Source: CAZAGD01 sp049699975
GTDB lineage: Bacteria > Desulfobacterota > SM23-61
Length of the DNA stretch: 10,098 nucleotides
Reading direction: 5' to 3'
Assembly (NCBI GenBank): GCA_049699975.1
Contig: JBNAWB010000132.1
Coordinates: 1-10,098 of the forward strand
Position numbers and translations under genes: made by a program. The notes beneath the pieces were generated by a model. It saw only the letters and a list, made by a program, of their open reading frames with translations. It made no database searches and had not been told where the DNA came from. This document shows positions 4,180 through 10,098 of this stretch, piece after piece. Each line of letters opens with the position of its first letter. Within the stretch, counting starts at the first letter, position 1.

Positions 4180-5751
4180 CTAAAATTTAAAGCGAATTTC
4201 AAGGCCAAAGAGGTGGCTGGTGTTATCTCCGCCGGCAATCCCGGCTGGATCCACAAATTTTTGCCCAACGTAGCGCCCTTTTAGCCGAAAATCATTTTTA
4301 AATAAATATTCCAGGTCTAAGCCCAATTGGTAAGTATATGTCTTTTCCGGAAACCATTTTCCTTTAAATTCATAATCAAAGTCGAAGCCTAATTTAATTT
4401 CGGGAGAAACAAAAGCCTGAAGGCGCAAAAAGAAATCTTCTGCATTACTTCCGGCATGGTGGCCAAAAATACGTTCATGAAAAATGGGCGGATAGAAACC
4501 ATGTGTGTACCAAGCAGCAGGCACAGAAGCAGGCGTTGTGTCTGCATATTCAAAAAAAAGATCTACTCTGCCTAAAAGAAAAATATCATAGAAGGCCAAT
4601 CCTAACAATAAAGCCCGGCGATCAGGGAGAATACCCGTATCTTCCGCTCCATACTCACCGTAAAGTTTCAGTGAACGAGCTATGGGCAAGAATTTATAAA
4701 AGTTTGGCCAGCGTAGGGAAAAATCAATAGCTATTTGCTGATTACTATCAAGTTTAGTATATTCTCGGTTCGCATTCCCATATAATATATCAAGGTAATC
4801 TTTAAAACTTAAAGCCTTTCGCCCTTCGCCTTCAAATATAGCCATATGGGAGATTCCTATTTCAAATATAGGATGGGGCTTTAAATGCAGTCTTAAGCCA
4901 TATATGAGCGGTTCAGCAATATAGGGTTCTTTATAATCGAGGCGCGAAAAGAAGAGATTAAACTTGAAAAGACCGATAATAGGAATGGAAAAGGGTTTTT
5001 GATTAGAAAATTTAATCATATCAAAAGGGCGGGCATTATTGGAAATGATCAAAGCTCCGTGCTTCCCTGGACCCCACCACATTGAATCTCGCCCCACCTC
5101 CAACTCAAGATTAAAGAGCTCAAGTTTTAAATAGCCCTTTTCCAGATCAAAGCGCGCATTCTCGCTTTCCAGGGAAGTAAATTGAGGGCGATAATAAAAA
5201 GAAATATGATTCCAGAGCCGTCCTTCTCCCTGCAACTCGGCAACAAAATTATGCCCTTTCCGATAAACAAGGCCATCTTGGTTATAAAGGGGGTATATTG
5301 TATGTGTCGGGGGCAGGGCATTTTGAAGCCGGATTATAGGATTATCAGATTGATACTGATATTTTAAAATGAATTCGTCCACTGGCTTCAAATAAGTAGA
5401 TACTGGCGCACCTTCGATGGCCCTTAAGTCAACGAGTTCAGGTTTGAATTCTCTTTTTAAACGAGAGAGAAGAGAAGAAACTAAATCAATTTCTTTAAAA
5501 TTCTCTTTTTGCCGGGCTTCTGCCCATTTTTTCTCAGCCTCCCCAACCAAACGGGCAGCTTCTAAGCGGGAGTAGGGACGGGTAGAAGTTAAGGCGCTCT
5601 CCATCAATCCGTATCCTTCAAGGCTATCAAGCGCCGCATATGCCCAATGGTCCAAAGGAAGATTAACTGAAGAAATAGCCAAGGCTAAAGAAGGATAAAC
5701 AATTAAAAAAGCCAAAATTAGGAAATTAGGGACGTTGTTGAATTTTTTCAC
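4180..5751 (-). CDS. Wzi-like capsule assembly outer-membrane protein with N-terminal SLH-like segment
   Basis: The 523-residue protein begins with a signal peptide (about residues 1-25, ending SLALA). Residues 31-69 (LPLDHWAYAALDSLEGYGLM and on to RPYSRLEAARLV) resemble a single SLH domain, which in some outer-membrane proteins holds the barrel to the cell wall. The rest is rich in alternating aromatic strands. It contains GRDSMWWGPGKHGALIISNN around residues 220-239, the signature of the Wzi capsule-assembly family, and ends in EIRFKF, the terminal-Phe strand of outer-membrane beta-barrels. Wzi proteins bind exported polysaccharide at the cell surface. The GTG start (5749-5751) has no ribosome-binding site, and the first eight codons lie in the head of a repeat element, so the native 5' end may have been replaced. 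It follows a NusG/RfaH-like gene on the same strand. Confidence 0.82.
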   Translation of the reverse strand: MKKFNNVPNFLILAFLIVYPSLALAISSVNLPLDHWAYAALDSLEGYGLMESALTSTRPYSRLEAARLVGEAEKKWAEARQKENFKEIDLVSSLLSRLKREFKPELVDLRAIEGAPVSTYLKPVDEFILKYQYQSDNPIIRLQNALPPTHTIYPLYNQDGLVYRKGHNFVAELQGEGRLWNHISFYYRPQFTSLESENARFDLEKGYLKLELFNLELEVGRDSMWWGPGKHGALIISNNARPFDMIKFSNQKPFSIPIIGLFKFNLFFSRLDYKEPYIAEPLIYGLRLHLKPHPIFEIGISHMAIFEGEGRKALSFKDYLDILYGNANREYTKLDSNQQIAIDFSLRWPNFYKFLPIARSLKLYGEYGAEDTGILPDRRALLLGLAFYDIFLLGRVDLFFEYADTTPASVPAAWYTHGFYPPIFHERIFGHHAGSNAEDFFLRLQAFVSPEIKLGFDFDYEFKGKWFPEKTYTYQLGLDLEYLFKNDFRLKGRYVGQKFVDPAGIAGGDNTSHLFGLEIRFKF

Positions 5752-5879
5752 TTTTTAGTTTATCTGGTCTATCTGGTTTCTCTGGTCTGTTTGGTTTATC
5801 TGGTTTCTTTAGTTTCTCTGGTCTGTCTGGTTTATTTGGTTTCTCTGGTTTATCTGGTCTTTCTGGTTTATATGGTTAA
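5728..5879. repeat. Repeat element copy 4: head overlapping wzi start plus 9-base array
   Basis: The head AGGGACGTTGTTGAATTTTT (5728-5747) matches the head of copy 1 at 18 of 20 positions. The array follows at the same distance, with 14 in-phase units from 5754 to 5879. The head lies inside the 5' end of the Wzi-like gene. The array fills the upstream side where a promoter or ribosome-binding site would be expected. Confidence 0.88.
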
Positions 5880-5992
5880 GCGGAAATCCGCAAAAGATCC
5901 GCAAAGAATGCAGAAGCCCTGCAAAGAACGCTAATGGGGCCGCGAAGGGCGCAGATTACCCGCTAAGGACGCAAAAGGTCCACAAAGGACGC
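5880..5992. repeat. Tandem repeat tail after array 4 (20-base period)
   Basis: A half unit GCGGAAATCCGC (5880-5891, itself palindromic) is followed by five units at 5892-5911, 5912-5931, 5932-5952, 5953-5972 and 5973-5992, lengths 20, 20, 21, 20 and 20. The units end in (C/T)GCNAAGRACGC or close variants, while the first half varies. It occupies the same relative position as the tails of arrays 1 and 2 but has a different unit. Confidence 0.8.
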
Positions 5993-5998
5993 GCAAAA

Positions 5999-6038
5999 TA
6001 TGCTTCCGCCATCTTGAGCTTCAAAAAAGCTCCCCAAG
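5999..6038 (-). promoter_or_regulatory. Stem-loop next to an ops-like sequence in the nusG-like/wzi gap
   Basis: On the minus strand a stem-loop (arms CTTG-AGCTT at 6013-6021 and AAGCT...CAAG at 6027-6038) is followed by GGCGGAAGCATA (5999-6010). This matches the E. coli RfaH recruitment element GGCGGTAGCGTG at 9 of 12 positions. It lies between a gene for an RfaH/NusG-like protein and the Wzi-like gene it may control. The ops sequence recognised by distant RfaH relatives is not known to be conserved, so this is suggestive only. Confidence 0.25.
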
Positions 6039-6078
6039 GGCATTTTTGATTTTTTTAAATAAGTAAACAATAAAATTT

Positions 6079-6093
6079 TCTGGCCTTGCCAGA
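6079..6093 (-). terminator. Short terminator-like hairpin after the NusG/RfaH-like gene
   Basis: TCTGGC and GCCAGA pair with a three-base loop, 16 bases beyond the stop codon at 6110-6112. On the minus strand the hairpin is followed by AAAATTTTATTGTTT. The stem is only six pairs and the U tract is interrupted, so termination would be partial. That is compatible with a site read through with an antiterminator. Confidence 0.4.
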
Positions 6094-6109
6094 TTTATAA
6101 ATATGCGCC

Positions 6110-6691
6110 CTAACTGTGCTTGGGCGTCCTATTAGCCGTTTTTTTGATTTGCCATTGGGGTATTTGCACTGGCACTTCGATCCCGAGCATACTAAGCAGA
6201 ATTTTGATTCTTCCTTTATCTGATAACTTCCTCTGAAAAATGCCCTGCAAACCTTTTAATGGACCCGATATGATTTCTACGAGATCACCTTCTCGCCAAT
6301 TTTCTTCTAACTCAATTAGATTATCTTTCCCCACCCGGCTCTTTATAGCCTGAATCACTTCTTCAGAAACAGGCACCGGAATATCACCGAAAGCAACAAT
6401 CTTACTCACTCCCCTTGTCCATTTAACTTGGGAATAATGAGCTGAAAGCTCCAATTTGGCAAAGAGATAATTGGGAAAGAGGGGCTTTTTCTTTTCTGTT
6501 AATCTCCCGAAACTGATCAGTTGGGCTTTATATAAAGGAAGGAAAGTTTCGATTCCCTGATTAGAAAGGTTAAATTCTGCCCGTTGTTCATTTCCTGGTT
6601 TAGTCTGAATAACATACCAAAGTTTGGAATCGGAAAGAGTAATTGCGGATTTATCGTTTAATTTTTGCCCGATAAAATCCTTCATTCCCAT
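6110..6691 (-). CDS. NusG/RfaH-family transcription antiterminator
   Basis: The 193-residue protein has an NGN domain (about residues 24-121: WYVIQTKPGNEQRAEFNLSN, KPLFPNYLFAKL, TRGVSKIVAFGDIPVPVSEE). This is followed by a KOW domain (about 134-165: EGDLVEIISGPLKGLQGIFQ). NusG paralogues bind RNA polymerase and suppress pausing or termination. The GVSKIVAFGDIPVPVSEEVI segment and the gene's position upstream of a surface-polysaccharide gene point to a specialised RfaH/UpxY/LoaP-type paralogue rather than housekeeping NusG. Housekeeping NusG normally sits beside secE and ribosomal protein genes. The leader of 20-odd residues before the NGN domain is unusual for RfaH. Two in-frame ATGs (6691 and 6685) compete, and AGGGA upstream lies three and nine bases from them, so the start is uncertain by two codons. 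Confidence 0.88.
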   Translation of the reverse strand: MGMKDFIGQKLNDKSAITLSDSKLWYVIQTKPGNEQRAEFNLSNQGIETFLPLYKAQLISFGRLTEKKKPLFPNYLFAKLELSAHYSQVKWTRGVSKIVAFGDIPVPVSEEVIQAIKSRVGKDNLIELEENWREGDLVEIISGPLKGLQGIFQRKLSDKGRIKILLSMLGIEVPVQIPQWQIKKTANRTPKHS

Positions 6692-6754
6692 AAATCCCTA
6701 AAAAATATTTCTAATGCTGATTTTTTGCAATTTTTCTCCTACCTTATCCAAAAA

Positions 6755-6760
6755 ATTATA
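6755..6760 (-). promoter_or_regulatory. Candidate -10 hexamer for the NusG/RfaH-like gene
   Basis: A perfect TATAAT lies on the minus strand about 65 bases upstream of the ATG, but no good -35 hexamer is found at the proper distance. It would give a 5' leader of roughly 55 bases. AT-richness makes chance likely. Confidence 0.25.
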
Positions 6761-6791
6761 TTTTGTCGAGAGTATTTTTTAATTATTATGC

Positions 6792-6865
6792 GGAGCGATT
6801 AAATATTTCCACTTATTCCGCTCACCCTCCCCTCTCCCCATGGGTGGGGAGAGGATTAGGGTGAG
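6792..6865. repeat. REP/MITE-like element, copy at the 3' side of the tct operon
   Basis: A 29-base leader (GGAGCGATTAAATATTTCC and on to TTCCG) is followed by a palindrome. The left arm 6821-6839 (CTCACCCT-CC-CCTCTCCCC), the loop ATGGGT and the right arm 6846-6865 (GGGGAGAGG-ATT-AGGGTGAG) pair in two perfect blocks of 9 and 8 bases. The first 59 bases recur at 10040-10098 with four mismatches. Confidence 0.85.
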
Positions 6866-6866
6866 G

Positions 6867-6893
6867 GGACCCGATGCCTTAGAGTTCGGGTCC
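6867..6893 (-). terminator. GC-rich hairpin downstream of tctA, possible terminator stem
   Basis: GGACCCGA (6867-6874) and TCGGGTCC (6886-6893) form a perfect eight-pair stem with an 11-base loop, starting 26 bases after the tctA stop. No U tract follows in the direction of transcription, because the REP/MITE-like palindrome begins at once. It could act as an mRNA-protecting stem rather than an intrinsic terminator. Confidence 0.35.
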
Positions 6894-6919
6894 GTAATCC
6901 ACATGACCTTAGCCGAGTT

Positions 6920-8422
6920 CTACAGACAAAAACTCTTATGTGATTTTTTATATGTAACCAAAAGAAATTTTACTAAAGAACTGAAAAGGGAAATGATAGC
7001 CACCGTCAAGAGGATTAAAGAAATGGGCCGGGTGAAAAAGATAGCAAAATTTCCGTGAGACATTTGTAATGACTGTTGAAGAGCGTTCTCCATAAGCGGG
7101 GTGAGAATGAGCGCCAGAATTACCGGAGCAGGAGGAAAGCCAAATTTCTTCATAAAATAGCCGATTATTCCAAAGATCAGCATAATCCAGACCTCAACTA
7201 AATTATTATTAACGGTGAATACCCCCACAGTGGAAATGGCCAAAATAAGAGGAATCAGTATAGAGTGGGGAATTTTCAGCATACGTGCCCAGATGCCCAC
7301 AAAGGGCAGGTTCAAAATCAGGAGCATAATATTACCTATATACATGCTCGCCGTAACCGCCCAGAAAAAGTCTGGGTGTTTTTCAAAAAGGAGCGGACCA
7401 GGGCGCATGCCATGAATAAGCAAAGCGCCCATCATCACTGCCGCCGTCCCCGAACCAGGCACACCCAGAACTAAGAGGGGAATCATGGCTCCACCGGTCG
7501 CCGCGTTATTGGCACTTTCTGGAGCAGCTACTCCTTCAATAACGCCTGTGCCGAATTTTTCAGGATATTTAGAGATCTTTTTTTCTGTAGCATAGGCCAG
7601 CATAGAAGCAACCGTAGCTCCGGCTCCTGGCATAGAGCAAGCAAAAAAGCCAATTGCGCTTCCTCGCAGAATGGAAAAAATTGAGCGCTTCCAATCTTCC
7701 TTATTAGGCAAGAGGTTGGAAATTTTATCAATATAGGAAGGGGGAGCGGAAACTTTTTCGGCCATCTCTAACACTTCTGAGATGGCAAAGAGCCCAACGG
7801 ATACACTGACAAAGCTGAGCCCATCTAATAATGTGGGAATACCGTAAGAAAATCTTTCAATTCCCGTGGTCGGATCCATACCCACTGTCCCTAATAATAT
7901 ACCAAAAGCCCCGGCGATCAATCCTTTGATCATCGATTCGCCGACCAAAGAAATAACCAGGGTCATCCCTAAGGCCATTAAAGCAAAATATTCAGGCGGA
8001 CCAAAGCGAATGGCAAACTCTGCTAAGGGGGGAGCCAAAAGCATGAGCCCAAGAACACTGAGCGTTCCGGCAATGAAGGATCCGATGGCAGCAATGCCCA
8101 AAGCTGCTCCTGCTCTACCTTTGCGGGCCATCTGATAACCATCTAAGCAGGTCATTACCGAGGATGATTCTCCGGGTAAATTTACCAAAATAGAGGTAGT
8201 CGAGCCTCCATACATTGCCCCATAATAAATGCCAGCTAACATAATAATCGCCGTAGTAGCGTTCATACCAAAGGTGAAAGGAACAAGCATAGCTGTGCCA
8301 GCTACTGGCCCGACGCCAGGGAGAACACCAATAATTGTGCCCATGGTTACGCCGAAAAAGCAGAATAGGAGATTAGTGGGAGTGAGCACTGTAGCAAAGC
8401 CGGTTAATAAATGGTCAAGCAT
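6920..8422 (-). CDS. tctA: Tripartite tricarboxylate transporter, large permease subunit TctA
   Basis: The 500-residue integral membrane protein has about a dozen hydrophobic segments. It carries the family signatures GVLPGVGPVAGTAMLVPFTF (residues 32-51), AGIYYGAMYGGSTTSILVNL with PGES (63-85) and, in the second half, VAAPESANNAATGGAMIPLL. TctA is the main membrane channel of secondary carriers that import citrate or other carboxylates. They use an ion gradient and a periplasmic binding protein. Length is standard for the family. The ATG at 8420-8422 is preceded by GGAG at a proper distance and by the end of tctB 12 bases upstream, so translation is probably coupled. The substrate cannot be read from the sequence. 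No lesion is seen. Confidence 0.96.
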   Translation of the reverse strand: MLDHLLTGFATVLTPTNLLFCFFGVTMGTIIGVLPGVGPVAGTAMLVPFTFGMNATTAIIMLAGIYYGAMYGGSTTSILVNLPGESSSVMTCLDGYQMARKGRAGAALGIAAIGSFIAGTLSVLGLMLLAPPLAEFAIRFGPPEYFALMALGMTLVISLVGESMIKGLIAGAFGILLGTVGMDPTTGIERFSYGIPTLLDGLSFVSVSVGLFAISEVLEMAEKVSAPPSYIDKISNLLPNKEDWKRSIFSILRGSAIGFFACSMPGAGATVASMLAYATEKKISKYPEKFGTGVIEGVAAPESANNAATGGAMIPLLVLGVPGSGTAAVMMGALLIHGMRPGPLLFEKHPDFFWAVTASMYIGNIMLLILNLPFVGIWARMLKIPHSILIPLILAISTVGVFTVNNNLVEVWIMLIFGIIGYFMKKFGFPPAPVILALILTPLMENALQQSLQMSHGNFAIFFTRPISLILLTVAIISLFSSLVKFLLVTYKKSHKSFCL

Positions 8423-8434
8423 TTTTTCTCCATC

Positions 8435-8890
8435 CTAAATTCCTAAAAAACTGGTGGGCAGGGGCGATTTCAGCCATAAACGAAAAATAGCATAAAGTAA
8501 GAAAGTGCAAGCCGCACTCGTCACTATAGTTTTTATAATTTGCCCACGCCCCAGGAATAAAACTAAGGCCACAAAGAATAAAAAAGTAGCGAGCACATAA
8601 CCTATAGGTTCGATTAAGAGAACGTACATTCCGAATATGATCAATACCCACCAAACCCGCTTTCCTTCTCCTGCCTCCCAAAGGGGTTTATCCTTAATCG
8701 GCATTTTGCCTTTAATAATTCCCCAAAGAAGAATAGAAGAAAGGATGCCGATGGCAATACTCATAGTTAAAGGGAAAAAGGCAATACCTACCCCCATCTT
8801 CATTGTTCGCTCCAACCTGGACGATTCAATAATGCCGAATAACGACAACCCTATGAGAGCAAGACTACTGATTATTAATCCTTTTTTCAT
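8435..8890 (-). CDS. tctB: Tripartite tricarboxylate transporter, small membrane subunit TctB
   Basis: The 151-residue protein has hydrophobic segments at about residues 4-20, 33-60, 78-114 (long enough for two passes) and 118-140, the layout of TctB proteins. TctB is poorly conserved in sequence. The assignment rests on size, topology, the MGxGxAFFPLxM-type segment after the first helix (MGVGIAFFPLTMSIAIGILS) and position between tctC and tctA. It forms the membrane complex with TctA. The ATG at 8890 follows a GGGAG ribosome-binding site at about five bases. The stop is 12 bases before tctA and the start 42 bases after tctC, so the three genes form one operon. An overlapping reading frame in the same region is a shadow. 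Confidence 0.92.
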   Translation of the reverse strand: MKKGLIISSLALIGLSLFGIIESSRLERTMKMGVGIAFFPLTMSIAIGILSSILLWGIIKGKMPIKDKPLWEAGEGKRVWWVLIIFGMYVLLIEPIGYVLATFLFFVALVLFLGRGQIIKTIVTSAACTFLLYAIFRLWLKSPLPTSFLGI

Positions 8891-8932
8891 TTTTACTCCC
8901 GAAAGGTAAAAAACCGATATTTCTTTCTTGTT

Positions 8933-9910
8933 TTATTTAATTACGCCCATTTCCTTTAAAATCATGGCGCATTTGGCGTTTTCATTCTCCAGCATCTTTA
9001 AAGTTTCCGCACTGGTCTTATAATCAGGAGTGAGCATGTTCTCTTTAATATATTTTTCTTTCCAAAGCTTGGATTCGGATAATCGCTTAAAAAGATCCTC
9101 ATAATACTTAACGGCCTCTTGGGGAATGTCTTTAGGCGCCACAATGCTTCTGAATTGTTGAGCTACTACATTTATCCCTTTTTCTTTTAAAGTGGGAATG
9201 TCAGGCAAAAGCGATAATCGTTTCTCACTGGTAACTCCCAGTAAGCGTATTTTTTTAGCCTCGAATTGGGCAACGGCTTCACACGGGTTAGCCAGGAAGA
9301 CCTCGATATGGCCTCCTAACAAGGCCACCATAGCCTCCCCTCCACTTTTGAAAGGAATATAGTTAAATTTGACCTTAGCTTCTTTTTCAATGAGATAAAC
9401 AATAATGGCGTCTGTCCCTGGAGCATAAGTTCCGCCTACTTTAATTTCACCTGGCTTTTTGCGAGCTGCTTCTATAAGGGCTTCCAAAGTCGTATAAGGC
9501 GTGTTTGTTCCTACGGCTACCAAGAAGTCATCAAAAGCCAAGTTAGTCAAGGGCGTAAAATCTTTATAATTGTATTTAGATTTACCCAAAAGAGGAGTAG
9601 TAAGAAAACTAGTGGTGGCTGTTAACCAATAATGGGGATCACCTTTTTTACCGGCTACATAAGCGAAAGCAACTGCTCCACCACCGCCAGCTCGATTGAC
9701 CACAGCAATGGGGTGCGTAGTAATTTTTTCTTTTTCAATAATACTCTGGATCATGCGGGCCATGATATCGCTTCCTCCTCCAGGAGCTGCATGGCAAACA
9801 AATTCGATAGGTTTGGTAAGAAATTTCTGAGCGCTCACTTCCACGGCAAAAGCAACTAAAAATGATAAACTTAGCCAAATTGCAACTCCAATCTTTAATC
9901 CTTTTTTCAT
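8933..9910 (-). CDS. tctC: Tripartite tricarboxylate transporter, periplasmic substrate-binding protein TctC (Bug family)
   Basis: The 325-residue protein starts with a Sec signal peptide (MKKGLKIGVAIWLSLSFLVA, cleavage expected after VSA at residue 27). The mature part has the Bug-family signature IEFVCHAAPGGGSDIMARM (residues 35-53), VNRAGGGGAVA, and further blocks such as LPDIPTLKEKG near residue 240. Bug proteins bind carboxylates or aromatic acids between two lobes and deliver them to TctAB. I prefer the ATG at 9908-9910 over the one two codons upstream: the ribosome-binding site GGAGGAGG (9917-9924) lies six bases from it and directly touches the upstream ATG. Length then equals that of typical members. 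The substrate is not predictable here. Confidence 0.96.
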   Translation of the reverse strand: MKKGLKIGVAIWLSLSFLVAFAVEVSAQKFLTKPIEFVCHAAPGGGSDIMARMIQSIIEKEKITTHPIAVVNRAGGGGAVAFAYVAGKKGDPHYWLTATTSFLTTPLLGKSKYNYKDFTPLTNLAFDDFLVAVGTNTPYTTLEALIEAARKKPGEIKVGGTYAPGTDAIIVYLIEKEAKVKFNYIPFKSGGEAMVALLGGHIEVFLANPCEAVAQFEAKKIRLLGVTSEKRLSLLPDIPTLKEKGINVVAQQFRSIVAPKDIPQEAVKYYEDLFKRLSESKLWKEKYIKENMLTPDYKTSAETLKMLENENAKCAMILKEMGVIK

Positions 9911-9916
9911 GGGCAT

Positions 9917-9924
9917 CCTCCTCC
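9917..9924 (-). promoter_or_regulatory. tctC: Ribosome-binding site deciding the tctC start
   Basis: GGAGGAGG on the minus strand is directly followed by ATGCCCATG. Only the second ATG (9910) has the usual six-base spacing. Confidence 0.7.
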
Positions 9925-9960
9925 AAAATTTTTACTTATGGGCAAAAGTCATTTCCCTCT

Positions 9961-9980
9961 CTCCCCGTCGAAGGGGGAGG
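9961..9980. repeat. Degenerate CTCCCC/GGGGAG hairpin upstream of tctC
   Basis: CTCCCC, a six-base loop GTCGAA and GGGGGAG form a short stem with one bulged G. The sequence resembles the core of the larger palindromes at 6821-6865 and 10069-10098 and may be a decayed third copy. On the plus strand a T-rich run follows, but no plus-strand gene ends here. On the minus strand it would lie in the tctC leader. Confidence 0.4.
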
Positions 9981-10039
9981 ATTTTTCTTTTGATCCCCTC
10001 TGGTCCAAATCTGTTTTCATAAAACTTTTGACATTAGTC

Positions 10040-10098
10040 GGAACGATTAAATATTTACACTTATTCCCCTCACCCTCCCCTCTCCCCATGCGTGGGGA
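10040..10098. repeat. REP/MITE-like element, copy at the 5' side of the tct operon (cut by window edge)
   Basis: Matches 6792-6850 at 55 of 59 positions in the same orientation, including the leader GGAACGATTAAATATTTAC and the palindrome's left arm CTCACCCTCCCCTCTCCCC (10069-10087). The right arm is only begun when the window ends. Confidence 0.87.

Noticed and set aside
793..5879. CRISPR array
   Set aside because: The units are 9 bases, contiguous and without unique spacers, and no cas genes are present.
6840..7058. Plus-strand frame over the tctA 3' end
   Set aside because: It starts inside the REP/MITE-like palindrome and runs antisense to tctA. It is a shadow of the coding sequence.
8415..8681. 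Second minus-strand frame overlapping tctB
   Set aside because: The overlapping tctB frame has the right length, hydrophobicity, ribosome-binding site and operon position. This one has none.

Overview
The window looks like a piece of chromosome from an uncultured Gram-negative bacterium. It carries an outer-membrane barrel protein of the Wzi type and a periplasmic-binding-protein-dependent TctCBA transporter. The moderately AT-rich base composition, the REP-associated transposase and the DUF433/DUF5615 and DUF2283/DUF4258 gene pairs recall Desulfobacterota, Nitrospirota or neighbouring candidate phyla, but this assignment is an inference from gene content only. Every gene I can support lies on the minus strand, so transcription runs from high to low coordinates.

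Positions 9910-6920 hold the tripartite tricarboxylate transporter operon tctC-tctB-tctA. It is bracketed by two direct copies of a 59-base sequence (6792-6850 and 10040-10098), each opening into a CTCACCCT/CCTCTCCCC palindrome. Positions 6691-4180 hold a NusG/RfaH-like antiterminator followed by a capsule-assembly Wzi-like outer-membrane protein with an N-terminal SLH-like segment. This looks like the start or a remnant of a surface-polysaccharide locus. The 358-base gap between the two genes contains a terminator-like hairpin, a second stem-loop next to a sequence resembling the RfaH ops element, and a repeat element.

Positions 3903-227 form an accessory island of four toxin-antitoxin-like pairs with a RAYT (REP-associated tyrosine transposase) gene in the middle. 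The DUF433/DUF5615 pair and the first RelE/ParE pair are intact. The second RelE toxin is split by a frameshift, and the DUF4258 gene carries one clear and one probable frameshift. In both damaged pairs the partner gene is still open. A fragment of a four-helix-bundle (S23/IVP-type) protein runs off the left edge.

The most unusual feature is a dispersed element present four times (793-932, 2993-3204, 3984-4140, 5754-5879). It is an array of 14-23 units of a 9-base repeat, TYTGGTYTN, always in the same orientation and without a single phase break inside an array. Three of the four copies are followed by a second, hairpin-forming tandem repeat with a different period (about 26, 22 and 20 bases). 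Two copies share a head, GGGGACATTGTTGAATTTTT (array 1 form). This head begins with the same (A)nGGGGACA motif as the inverted REP-like sequences flanking the RAYT gene, and at 5728-5751 it supplies the start codon and first eight codons of the Wzi-like gene. I know of no named system matching this head, 9-mer array and hairpin tail. Calling it mobile is an inference.
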